Shown piece after piece: positions 33,451 through 40,144 of a stretch of 40,144 nt of DNA. Position 1 is the stretch's first letter. Each line of letters opens with the position of its first letter. The stretch is from Actinomycetes bacterium (GTDB lineage Bacteria; Actinomycetota; Actinomycetes; Mycobacteriales; Jatrophihabitantaceae). A model generated the notes under the pieces. That model had not been told where the DNA came from and ran no database searches. It saw only the letters and a program-made list of their open reading frames with translations. The stretch is from contig WQZC01000003.1 of assembly GCA_009780925.1 (NCBI GenBank), forward strand, positions 1 through 40,144. Reading direction: 5' to 3'. Made by a program: the position numbers and the translations under genes.

Positions 33451-33507
33451 GCGTCTGGTCGGCGTAGGCCGACGGGTGGCGTCTGGTCGGGCGTAGGCCG
33501 ACGGGTG
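33451..33507 (+). repeat. 28/29-bp tandem repeat downstream of ponA2
   Basis: Two copies sharing GCGTCTGGTCGG and CGTAGGCCGACGGGTG (33451-33478; 33479-33507, with one extra G). They begin 12 bases after the ponA2 stop, in the 140-bp gap before the phosphoesterase gene. Confidence 0.82.
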
Positions 33508-33566
33508 GCGTCGGTCGGCTCGGGTCGCCCTAGCGCGGTGCCGCGCGCGCCGCGCCGCGTTGACCG

Positions 33567-33572
33567 TACGCT
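33567..33572 (+). promoter_or_regulatory. Candidate -10 box, leaderless phosphoesterase
   Basis: TACGCT ends seven bases before the ATG at 33580. The same hexamer precedes ponA2. Confidence 0.5.
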
Positions 33573-33579
33573 CAATGCC

Positions 33580-34533
33580 ATGCCGCGCGCCGTCCGTCTC
33601 GCTGCTGCCGCCGCCGTCGCCGGGGCCGGCGCGATCGCGTATGGCGGGCTGATCGAGCGCAACGCGTTCACGGTGCGCCGCTTCACGGCGCCGGTGCTCG
33701 AGCCGGGCACCCCGCCGTTGCGGGTGCTGCACATCTCCGACCTGCACCTGATGCCGAACCAGCGCCGCAAGCGGGCGTGGCTTCGTTCGCTGGCCGAGCT
33801 GGCACCGGATCTGGTGGTGAACACCGGCGACACGCTCGCCCATCCGCGAGCGCTGCCGACGGCGCTGCGCGCGCTGGAGCCGCTGTTCGCTTTCCCGGGC
33901 GCCTTCGTGCCGGGCAACAACGACTACTACGGGCCCAAGCTGAAGAACCCGGTGCGGTATTTCGCGCACCGCCGGGTGCGGGTGCGCGGCGCGCGGATGC
34001 CCTGGCCGGCGCTGGCGGCGGCGCTGCGCGAGGCCGGCTGGACCGATTTGACGGACCGGCGGGTTACCCTCCTGGTCCGCTCCGGCCGGGCCAGCGCGTC
34101 GGGGGGCGCGTCAGTGGGCGTGTCGGAGGCGCAACCGGCGCGCGGCGACGCGGTCCGGGTGGCGTTGGCGGGCACCGACGACCCGCACCTGCACCGAGCC
34201 CGCTACGAGTTGATCGCCGGCCGCGGGGAGCCTGCCGCCGCGGTGCGGATCGGGGTCACCCACTCTCCCGAGCCGGCGATCCTGGGTGGCTTTGCCGCCG
34301 ACTGGTACGACCTGGTGCTCGCCGGGCATACCCACGGCGGCCAGGTCCGGGTGCCGTTCGGACCGGCCGTGGTGACCAACTGCGGCATCGACGTGTGGCG
34401 GGCGCGCGGGTTGCACCGCTGGGACGACCGGATGTGGTTCCATGTGTGCGCCGGGGCGGGCACCAGCCCGTACGCGCCGGTGCGGATCGCCTGCCGCCCC
34501 GAGGCGGCGCTGTTGACCCTGGTGCCCCGCTGA
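33580..34533 (+). CDS. Metallophosphoesterase, membrane-anchored (Rv3683-like)
   Basis: A 317-residue calcineurin-like phosphoesterase. An N-terminal hydrophobic segment (LAAAAAVAGAGAIAYGGLI) may anchor it. The metal ligands are in ISDLHLMP, VNTGDTL, GNNDYY, VTHSPEP and LAGHTHGGQ, all present. An Ala/Ser/Gly-rich insert at ~165-190 (SGRASASGGASVGVSEAQ) is not typical. Family members include UDP-diacylglucosamine hydrolase-like and nucleotide phosphodiesterases; the substrate is unknown. ATG 33580 follows TACGCT by seven bases. Longer frames overlap ponA2 and are not supported. Confidence 0.9.
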   Translation: MPRAVRLAAAAAVAGAGAIAYGGLIERNAFTVRRFTAPVLEPGTPPLRVLHISDLHLMPNQRRKRAWLRSLAELAPDLVVNTGDTLAHPRALPTALRALEPLFAFPGAFVPGNNDYYGPKLKNPVRYFAHRRVRVRGARMPWPALAAALREAGWTDLTDRRVTLLVRSGRASASGGASVGVSEAQPARGDAVRVALAGTDDPHLHRARYELIAGRGEPAAAVRIGVTHSPEPAILGGFAADWYDLVLAGHTHGGQVRVPFGPAVVTNCGIDVWRARGLHRWDDRMWFHVCAGAGTSPYAPVRIACRPEAALLTLVPR

Positions 34534-34560
34534 CGGTCCCCAGCTGACCGCGCTTGCCAG

Positions 34561-34605
34561 CGCGCGGTCCGAGCCCGCGCGGTCCAAGCCTGCGCGGTCC
34601 AAGCT
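34561..34605 (+). repeat. 15-bp tandem repeat, three copies
   Basis: GCGCGGTCCGAGCCC, GCGCGGTCCAAGCCT and GCGCGGTCCAAGCTC lie head to tail between the converging phosphoesterase and acyl-CoA ligase genes. No gene is present in this 122-bp gap. Confidence 0.85.
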
Positions 34606-34655
34606 CGCTCGGCCGACGAGCGCGCCGCCGACGGGCACGCTGCGGACGCGCGGGC

Positions 34656-36569
34656 TCAGCGCGCTGAGGCGGACGAGCGCGCGGCCTGCGGCGGGTACAT
34701 GGCGTCGAACTCGGCGCGGTATTTGTCCAGCACGATGCGTTGGCAGACCTTGAGGCTTGGGGTGATCTCACCGTCGTCGACGGACATCTCGTGGTCGAGG
34801 ATGGTGAACTTCTTGATCTGCTCCCAGCGGTTGAGCTGCTGGTTCAGCTCGTTCAGGTAGCCCTGGATGAGCTCCCGGGTGACGGTGGCGCGGGCGATGT
34901 CGGCGAGCGCCCAATCGGCCATGCCGTGCGCGGCCGCCCATCCGGTGATCTCTTCGGTGTCCAGGCCCACCAACGCGGTGATGTACGGCCGGCCCTCCTC
35001 GCCCACCACCAGTTGCGCCACGTACTGGCAGATGCCCTTGAACATCGTGTCGATCATCCCGGGGGAGACGAACTTGCCATTGGACGTCTTGATCATGTCG
35101 TTCTTGCGGCCGGTGAGCCGCAGCCCGGGGCCGGCGAACTCGCCGAGGTCGCCGGTGTGGAACCAGCCGTCGGGATCCACTGCCGCTGCGGTGGCCGCCG
35201 GATCGTCGTGGTAGGAGTGCATCACCGGGCCGCCGCGCAGCAGCACCTCGCCGTCCGGGGCGAGCCGCACCTCGACGCCGGGGAGCGGCGGGCCGACGGT
35301 GCCGAGCCGGTTGTCCCACGGCCGGTTGACGAAGGTGACCGCGCTGGTCTCCGATAGCCCGTAGCCCTCCAGAATGGGCAGGCCCACCGCGTCGAACCAT
35401 TCGGCCACGTGTTGGTTGAGCGCCGCCGAGCCGGAGATGAAGAACCGCAGCCGTCCGCCGAACCGTTCGCGGATCTTGGCGAACACCAGCTTGTCGGCGA
35501 GCGCGGCCTGGGCGGCGAGCGCTGGCGACGGCCGTTTGCCCAGCTGGCGGGTCTTCGATATGCGTCGGCCGATCGGGATCGCCCAGTCGAAGACCCGCGC
35601 GGACACCCACCCTTCGGCGCGCGCGGTTTCGGTGACCTTCGCGTAGGCCTTCTCGAAGATCCGCGGCGCGGCGCCCATGAAAGTTGGCTGGACGACGGCC
35701 AAGTTGTCAACGATCTTGTCCACGCGCCCGTCGATCACGGTGGAGAACCCGATCTGCAGCGACGCGGTCAGCAGCGCCTTGCCGAACACGTGCGAGAGCG
35801 GCAGCCAGAGGTATTGCACGTCGGTGGCGTCGACGAGCTTCATGTACTCGATGCCCACCACCAGGGACAGCCAGGCGGAGTGCGGCAGGCGGACCCCCTT
35901 GGGCCGGCCCGTGGTGCCCGAGGTGTAGATGAGCGTGGCCAGGTGTTCGGGCCGAATGCCGGCGATGCGCGCGGCGAGCACTCCCGGTTCGCGCTCCATC
36001 CGCGCCGCGCCGAGCCGGTCCAGATCCGCCAGCGAGATCACCCAGTCGCCATCCGGGGTGCCCCGCCAGGTGATCACCCGGATCACCTCGGGCAGCGCGG
36101 CGCGGTCGAGTTTGGCGATCTGCGCGTCGTCCTCGGCGAACACCACCCGGCTGCCAGAGTTGCCGACGATGAAGGCGACATCGGCGGCGGTGCTCGACGG
36201 GTAGACGGTGGTGGTCGCGGCCGCCGCGCACATCACCGCGAGGTCGGCGATCACCCATTCGTAGCTGGTGGACGCCGCGAGCGTCACCCGCTCCTGCGGG
36301 TCCACCCCCAGCTCGATCAGGCCGGCGGCAAGTCGGCGGACCCGCTGCGCCACCTGCGACCAGGTCACCCCGGCCCACCCCGGGGTGGGGCTGGGCAGCC
36401 GCTCGTCCATTGGCCCCGGGCTGGTCTCGACCGGGTACCGGTACGCCTCCGCATCCGGGGTCGCGGTCACCCGGTCGAGGAACAGATGCGCCACCGACGG
36501 CGGGCATTTCGCCCACCGGGCCGGCTCGATCTTCTCCGGCGACGTCAGGATCGACGAGTTGCTTGCCAC
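34656..36569 (-). CDS. Long-chain fatty-acid-CoA ligase (FadD15-like)
   Basis: A 637-residue AMP-forming acyl-CoA synthetase. The AMP-binding motif is LIYTSGTTGRPKG; EGYGLSET is the A5 motif; GWFHTGDLGEF is A7; RLTGRKNDMIKTSNGKFVSP carries the linker and the fatty-acyl-CoA synthetase signature. It activates fatty acids to acyl-CoA through acyl-AMP. Length and motifs fit bacterial FACL of about 600 residues. GTG 36569 is preceded by AAGGGGA at seven bases. It stands alone, transcribed away from tRNA-Pro. Confidence 0.94.
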   Translation of the reverse strand: MASNSSILTSPEKIEPARWAKCPPSVAHLFLDRVTATPDAEAYRYPVETSPGPMDERLPSPTPGWAGVTWSQVAQRVRRLAAGLIELGVDPQERVTLAASTSYEWVIADLAVMCAAAATTTVYPSSTAADVAFIVGNSGSRVVFAEDDAQIAKLDRAALPEVIRVITWRGTPDGDWVISLADLDRLGAARMEREPGVLAARIAGIRPEHLATLIYTSGTTGRPKGVRLPHSAWLSLVVGIEYMKLVDATDVQYLWLPLSHVFGKALLTASLQIGFSTVIDGRVDKIVDNLAVVQPTFMGAAPRIFEKAYAKVTETARAEGWVSARVFDWAIPIGRRISKTRQLGKRPSPALAAQAALADKLVFAKIRERFGGRLRFFISGSAALNQHVAEWFDAVGLPILEGYGLSETSAVTFVNRPWDNRLGTVGPPLPGVEVRLAPDGEVLLRGGPVMHSYHDDPAATAAAVDPDGWFHTGDLGEFAGPGLRLTGRKNDMIKTSNGKFVSPGMIDTMFKGICQYVAQLVVGEEGRPYITALVGLDTEEITGWAAAHGMADWALADIARATVTRELIQGYLNELNQQLNRWEQIKKFTILDHEMSVDDGEITPSLKVCQRIVLDKYRAEFDAMYPPQAARSSASAR

Positions 36570-36887
36570 GTGCAGCGTCCCCTTACGCGATAGCGACTGG
36601 CCACGGCCGGTCTGGCCCCGCCTTGCCTACCGCAGCGCTCAACATCGCAGACTATCGCGAAGAGACGGTGCGCGGAACCTGGCGAGAAGTGCCAAGAAAC
36701 TGATGGCGTTGCTGTGTATTGCCTACAAGATGATGGTGCGAAGCGGGCAAAAGGTGCAGTCGACGAGCCTGTGCGGGACCTGGGTCACTCTGTTGAAGAG
36801 CGCGTCGGGACGAAGGCCTCGGGGCCAGGACGGGCGTTGCCCGGCTGGTTCGGCTATACTTGACCGGTTGCGCGTTCCGGCGCGTGA
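36570..36887. other. 318-bp intergenic region between acyl-CoA ligase and tRNA-Pro
   Basis: Must hold the promoter of the ligase gene (minus-strand TAGTCT at 36649-36654 is a candidate) and of the tRNA (36855-36860). An 8-bp inverted repeat CGCGATAG/CTATCGCG (36586-36593, 36652-36659) flanks the former and could be a regulator site. No open frame with recognisable similarity is seen. Confidence 0.5.
36855..36860 (+). promoter_or_regulatory. Candidate -10 box of tRNA-Pro
   Basis: TATACT lies 27 bases before the mature tRNA start, a usual distance. The -35 region is weak. Confidence 0.5.
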
Positions 36888-36961
<74 letters not shown>

Positions 36962-36966
36962 CTGAC

Positions 36967-37011
36967 GAGAATCCCCAGTCTGGCAAGGGAAAACTGCCAG
37001 ACTGGGTTCTC
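36967..37011 (+). terminator. Strong hairpin terminator after tRNA-Pro
   Basis: A perfect 12-bp stem CCCAGTCTGGCA / TGCCAGACTGGG (36974-36985, 36995-37006) with a nine-base loop, extended by GAGAA/TTCTC across a two-base bulge, then T-rich TTCTCTTGTCTTGG. It begins five bases after the tRNA. Likely ends tRNA transcription and may also stop minus-strand transcription from the island. Confidence 0.85.
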
Positions 37012-37050
37012 TTGTCTTGGCGGCTGATGCTTCGATTTGTCACCTGTTTG

Positions 37051-37365
37051 TCACCCGCCCAGCTTGGCGAAGGCTGCCTGGTCGATGTCCATGCCCAGGA
37101 ATGACGTGTACCGGGTGGTCATCTCAAGATCGGAGTGACCCAGCCACGCCCGCACGGTATGAGCCGGTACACCGCGCCGCAGCCAGTTCACGGCGGCACT
37201 GTGGCGCAGGTCGTGGATAGAGCGCCCTTCGGCTGTCTCGGCCGAGTTGGTTGCCCGGACGAACCGCAGCAAGTCGGAGAGCCATGAGCGCCATAGGCTC
37301 TGGAATGCGCCATGGGGAGGGCGGGAAACTGGAACTTGGCCAACACAGCGTCGACGGCAGGTCAC
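37051..37365 (-). pseudogene. C-terminal fragment of tyrosine-recombinase integrase
   Basis: About 90 residues match the catalytic C-terminus of phage integrases: IHDLRHSAAVNWLRRG (Arg and His), AWLGHSDLEMTTRYTSF (Gly-His and the nucleophile Tyr), ending DQAAFAKLGG. The N-terminal binding domain and first catalytic Arg are absent; similarity stops near the left edge of the membrane-protein gene (37371), and the first ~15 residues of the frame look unrelated. Full enzymes are ~380 residues. It points toward the tRNA, as integrases often do at an attachment site. Not expected to be active. Confidence 0.82.
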
Positions 37366-37370
37366 GATAC

Positions 37371-38156
37371 CTACGGGCAGCGAGGATATCTGTGACCGGA
37401 CATAAGGTCACGGAAAGTTTCAGCCGCCAGATTCGGTTTCGAACAAAGTTCCCGGGACAGTTGCGAAGTGGGAACAGCCTCCAGCACTTGTTTGCCGTCG
37501 TCTGGCAACAGGATCGTCTGGCCGCCTCGCTCACCGATGACATAGCCGGTGAAAGCATGTCCTCCGCCGACAGAAAGCCGTTCGGTTGGGAGCCACGGCG
37601 AAGCCAGGGTAGTCCAGAGCGCGAGAATGACGATGCCTGTCAATACAGCTCCACCTTCGAATCGAGAGACGCGATCCTCAGGCCGGGTTACGGATACGCC
37701 ACGGCGAATCCTTCGCTTACGTATCAGTCTGGCAATTAAGTTGAGCACGCCGAAGACCACAGGTGGCCCAATGAATAGCCAGATTGGCACAATCCAGACG
37801 GCAACAAGAGCCGTTAACGAAGAAGCCCACGATAACGCGCTCCGCTCAACGGAAGATTTTCCTCGTGTCCAGCGCCGCGACGGAATAACTGAAAGCCAAT
37901 AGCCGAGTCCGCACAACGTGGGAAGCGAAGCGAGAAGGCCACCAACTGCCACATTCGTAGTGCCGGAGATCTGCAAGATAGCCTTCGCGGTATTCATGTC
38001 GTAGCCCGACACCGCAATCAAGCGCCAAACAACGCTTACTGCGATCGTGGCGGTCAAGAATACGCCAAGGTTTGCGCGGGTAAACGCAAACAGATCTTGC
38101 CACGCACGAGATCCAGCGGGGCTTGCCCCAGCCTGAGGAACCTGCTGCGTTTGCAT
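37371..38156 (-). CDS. Multi-pass membrane protein of unknown function in defence-like operon
   Basis: A 261-residue protein with about five membrane segments: ~31-50, ~69-91, ~107-125, ~122-145 and ~168-188, with a basic cytoplasmic loop RLIRKRRIRRGVSVTRPE between the fourth and fifth. The last ~70 residues follow the final helix and form a soluble domain (GGGHAFTGYVIGERGGQTILL) with two cysteines. I recognise no family. It follows the DUF2971 gene by 16 bases with GAGG upstream, so they are co-transcribed. By analogy with two-gene defence cassettes it could be a membrane effector or an immunity protein; that is inference. Confidence 0.72.
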   Translation of the reverse strand: MQTQQVPQAGASPAGSRAWQDLFAFTRANLGVFLTATIAVSVVWRLIAVSGYDMNTAKAILQISGTTNVAVGGLLASLPTLCGLGYWLSVIPSRRWTRGKSSVERSALSWASSLTALVAVWIVPIWLFIGPPVVFGVLNLIARLIRKRRIRRGVSVTRPEDRVSRFEGGAVLTGIVILALWTTLASPWLPTERLSVGGGHAFTGYVIGERGGQTILLPDDGKQVLEAVPTSQLSRELCSKPNLAAETFRDLMSGHRYPRCP

Positions 38157-38172
38157 TTGAATCCGGCCTCTT

Positions 38173-39138
38173 TTAGCGGTAGGGAACTTCGGAGCGAGTG
38201 ATCTTGGCTTCGGCGTGTCCCGCCGAGTCGAGCAGCGTCCGAACCCCGCGCTCAGCGGTATCTTGATCGTGGCCGGGACCTACCATAACCTCAACAGCCG
38301 GTAACGGGATTGCGTCCGGAACTACAAGAGTGAATCTGCTGCTAGTGGTACCCGCACCTAGTTCCAAATATGGAATAACTCCAACAGCGCCAGCCCGAAA
38401 CTTCGTGGCTCCGGACAGGTTGCGTCCGTCGACGACGAAGCGTACCTCTCGTTCAGATCTAAATCCTGGGTTCTTTAGACAAGTTACGACTCCTACGAGA
38501 CCCCCCTCGGCGATCGCTTGATGGGTGTGTTTCCCGAGGCTGCTGTATTTTTCTCGGAGTCCTGGTATGGCGCGCCAAGACTGTTCAAGAAGTTTTCGTT
38601 GCGCCGTGACGTCGTACAACACCCGACGCCAGGACGGCAATGCTGCCTGCATCTGAAGTAGCAGATTCGGAAGATTGCTGATGACAGCAAGTTGGGTTGG
38701 ATGCAACCCGATAGAATAGCCAGAACCACCCGCATACCCACGCCACTGGGCTAGGTCGTCCGGCGCTTCAGAAGCGCAGAAAACGTAAACACCGTTACCT
38801 TTGAGAGCAGTAACCGCCCGCCTCAGGGTGGCGTCTAGAAAATTTATCTCGCCTTGGCTAGGATGATCACTCTTAAGGACATCGCTTAATGTCTCCTCGG
38901 CTAAACTCAATCCGTATGCCAGTTCGGAAGTATCGTTCAGCATTGGCGCGGCAGTCGCCCACAATCTGTTCGATTGCAGGATACCGACCAGACCTACTGT
39001 GTCTGTATAGTGCCAGAGCACAGCATCGTTGTCTGCCGAAGGAGCAGCTGGAAGATACAGAGAAGCGCTGTATAAGGAATCCCACGCCGAATTACACGCT
39101 TCCGTGCTTTCGCTGTTCTGAACCGGTGACTCAGGCAT
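38173..39138 (-). CDS. DUF2971-family protein
   Basis: A 321-residue protein. Family hallmarks are LWHYTDTVGLVGILQSNRLWAT (H43-Y44-T45), LNDTSELAYG (N68, D69, E72), VYVFCASEAPDDLAQWRGYA (121-135) and GYSIGLHPTQL; GFRSEREVRFV (~226-235) follows later. The HYT segment followed by a GIL..N.L turn and a later Glu recalls ADP-ribosyltransferase folds such as DarT; this likeness is by eye and unproven. DUF2971 proteins often occur in accessory and defence regions. Its ATG touches the stop of the restriction gene (TAG|ATG), which argues for one operon. Confidence 0.85.
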   Translation of the reverse strand: MPESPVQNSESTEACNSAWDSLYSASLYLPAAPSADNDAVLWHYTDTVGLVGILQSNRLWATAAPMLNDTSELAYGLSLAEETLSDVLKSDHPSQGEINFLDATLRRAVTALKGNGVYVFCASEAPDDLAQWRGYAGGSGYSIGLHPTQLAVISNLPNLLLQMQAALPSWRRVLYDVTAQRKLLEQSWRAIPGLREKYSSLGKHTHQAIAEGGLVGVVTCLKNPGFRSEREVRFVVDGRNLSGATKFRAGAVGVIPYLELGAGTTSSRFTLVVPDAIPLPAVEVMVGPGHDQDTAERGVRTLLDSAGHAEAKITRSEVPYR

Positions 39139-40035
39139 CTAACGCGACTGTTCTGGATGGATTGACAGCGGCGGGAGGGCGTCGACTAGCTTCATCGTCT
39201 CGATCGACACCGTCACGATTCGGGCTAGGAGGTCGAGGATGTAGTGGGGGTTCCCCACTTCCTTGGACCAGTCGTTGGGGTCGTTTGTTATTCCCGACGC
39301 CTTGTCGGTCTTGACCTGGTAGCGGTCGATGATCCACTCTATTGCTGATCTTGAGCCCAGCATGTAACGGTAGGCGTCCGCCGGGATGCCGGACAGGGTG
39401 ATCTTGGGGTTGTACTTGATCGTGGACTTGTCGGCTACCAGCTTGCCGTCCTCGCGGACCTTGACGAAGGCCATCTTCTCCACTCGGTAGAACTCGTACG
39501 GATCACCGACCAGCGCGGTGGGCATACCGTGCAGCGGGTACGGTTTGACGGTCTCGTAGCCAAGGTGCAGCTCGGCTAGCTTGCAGCCGGCGTTGATGAA
39601 CGGTTTGGCGTCGGTGACCAGCGGGATACGGGGCAGCATCTTCTTCAGGTCCGCAGCGTAGGTCTTCCGGTACTCAGGCGAGTGCAGCAGCCCGTACACG
39701 TAGTAGAAGATGTCGTCCTTCGTGATCTTGTTGCCGTATGCAGCTCGGAACTTCTTCAGTGCGTCGTCGGTGATGTTGTCGATCCGCCGATACCCGTTAA
39801 CCACCTCGCCGTCACCACCGAGGTCGAGCATCCCAGAGTCTTCGATCGGCTCATACCGATAGCGGCCTATGAACAGCCCGGTGTCAATCATGTGCCTGTC
39901 TGGAACGTCATCGAGCGCGAGGGTGCAGAAAGGTGCATGTGATGAGACGCCTGGTATCTCGAAGCCCCAGTTAGATGCATTATCAGGGAAGAATCGGTTC
40001 AGTTGGTATTGACGTTCGTTTAGGGCGTTATTCAT
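39139..40035 (-). pseudogene. 3' remnant of type ISP restriction-modification/helicase gene
   Basis: 298 residues match the C-terminal target-recognition region of type ISP single-chain restriction enzymes (LlaGI/LlaBIII type): GRYRYEPI, GYRRIDNITDDALKKFRAAYG, DDIFYYVYGLLHSPEYR, DLKKMLPRIPLV, AELHLGYE, YNPKITLSGIPADAYRYMLG and SAIEWIIDRYQVKTDKASG. The full enzymes are about 1500-1600 residues with nuclease, helicase and methylase domains; all are missing. A stop codon lies four codons before the ATG, and the DNA upstream looks like an insertion sequence. The fragment cannot restrict or methylate alone. Confidence 0.87.
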
Positions 40036-40074
40036 CTTCCTTGATTAGGAATTCGAGAGTGTCGTGACATAACA

Positions 40075-40136
40075 CATCGGCCCTTTCGCGAGAGAATGAG
40101 ATTACCATATCCGATCTCACCGCGGGAGGGCCGATG
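40075..40136 (+). repeat. Nested inverted repeats at probable IS end
   Basis: CATCGGCCCTTTCGCG (40075-40090) pairs with CGCGGGAGGGCCGATG (40121-40136), 14 of 16 positions. Inside it TGAGAT (40097-40102) pairs with ATCTCA (40114-40119). The right arm contains a ribosome binding site and a start codon, so the hairpin would hide translation of the gene that starts there, a usual device of insertion sequences against read-through. Confidence 0.7.
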
Positions 40137-40144
40137 CGCTACCA
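40134..40144 (+). CDS. Start of a gene cut by the window edge, possibly IS630-type transposase
   Basis: ATG CGC TAC CA (MRY...) follows GGGAGGG closely. Many actinobacterial IS630-family transposases begin MRYxQGGG, and the surrounding inverted repeats fit an IS end. Only three codons are visible, so the call rests on context. Confidence 0.3.

Noticed and set aside
37124-37558. 144-codon frame as the missing integrase N-terminus
   Set aside because: It is out of phase, overlaps the true integrase fragment and shows no integrase features.

Overview
The window is chromosomal DNA from a high-GC actinobacterium (Actinomycetota). The evidence is GC-rich codon third positions, frequent GTG starts, many probable leaderless genes, a TopA with a lysine-rich tail and no zinc-finger cysteines, and a gene order that follows, with gains and losses, the Mycobacterium tuberculosis block from topA (Rv3646c) to the phosphoesterase Rv3683. 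It is not a mycobacterium: it carries a membrane proton pyrophosphatase and a sortase unit between topA and the tad genes. It lacks the whiB4, Rv3673c and Rv3677c counterparts. Genus cannot be fixed from the window. All comparisons with M. tuberculosis gene order are from memory.

Layout. 1-2.4 kb: a CoA-disulfide-reductase-like flavoprotein with a C-terminal rhodanese domain, then a Phd/VapB-VapC toxin-antitoxin pair with a palindromic operator. 2.5-8.6 kb (minus strand): topA, a conserved protein of unknown function and hppA. 8.7-12.8 kb (minus): a 1033-residue cell-surface protein overlapping its own sortase. 13-19.1 kb (minus): a Tad-type pilus/secretion operon (ssd, tadA, tadB, tadC, Flp-like pilin, TadE, TadG-like), interrupted by a plus-strand PhzF-like gene. 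19.2-22.8 kb: HAD-IB phosphatase, a degenerate Fic-fold protein, a holin-like membrane protein and an alpha/beta hydrolase without a visible nucleophile. 23.1-28.3 kb: MarP-like periplasmic protease, Nudix CoA pyrophosphatase, endonuclease III, small membrane protein, Crp, second Nudix hydrolase and RidA. 28.4-34.5 kb (plus): a paired ArsA/Get3-like ATPase operon, a PonA2-type penicillin-binding protein and a metallophosphoesterase. 34.7-36.6 kb (minus): long-chain acyl-CoA ligase.

36.9-40.1 kb: tRNA-Pro(CGG) followed by a strong terminator hairpin and a lower-GC island. The island holds an integrase fragment, then (minus strand) the 3' end of a type ISP restriction-modification gene whose stop codon directly abuts a DUF2971 gene, followed by a multi-pass membrane protein. 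At the right edge lies what looks like the end of an insertion sequence, which probably explains the loss of the front of the restriction gene. This truncated defence-like operon is the most interesting unit in the window, followed by the surface protein with a noncanonical MISTG sorting motif.

The core genes mostly serve the cell envelope: peptidoglycan synthesis (PBP), periplasmic proteolysis (MarP-like), surface display (sortase substrate), pili (Tad) and lipid activation (acyl-CoA ligase). Two further signals recur. Short tandem repeats of varied unit length sit at or beyond gene ends. A TANNNT box lies 6-8 nt before the start codon of at least nine genes, suggesting leaderless transcripts.
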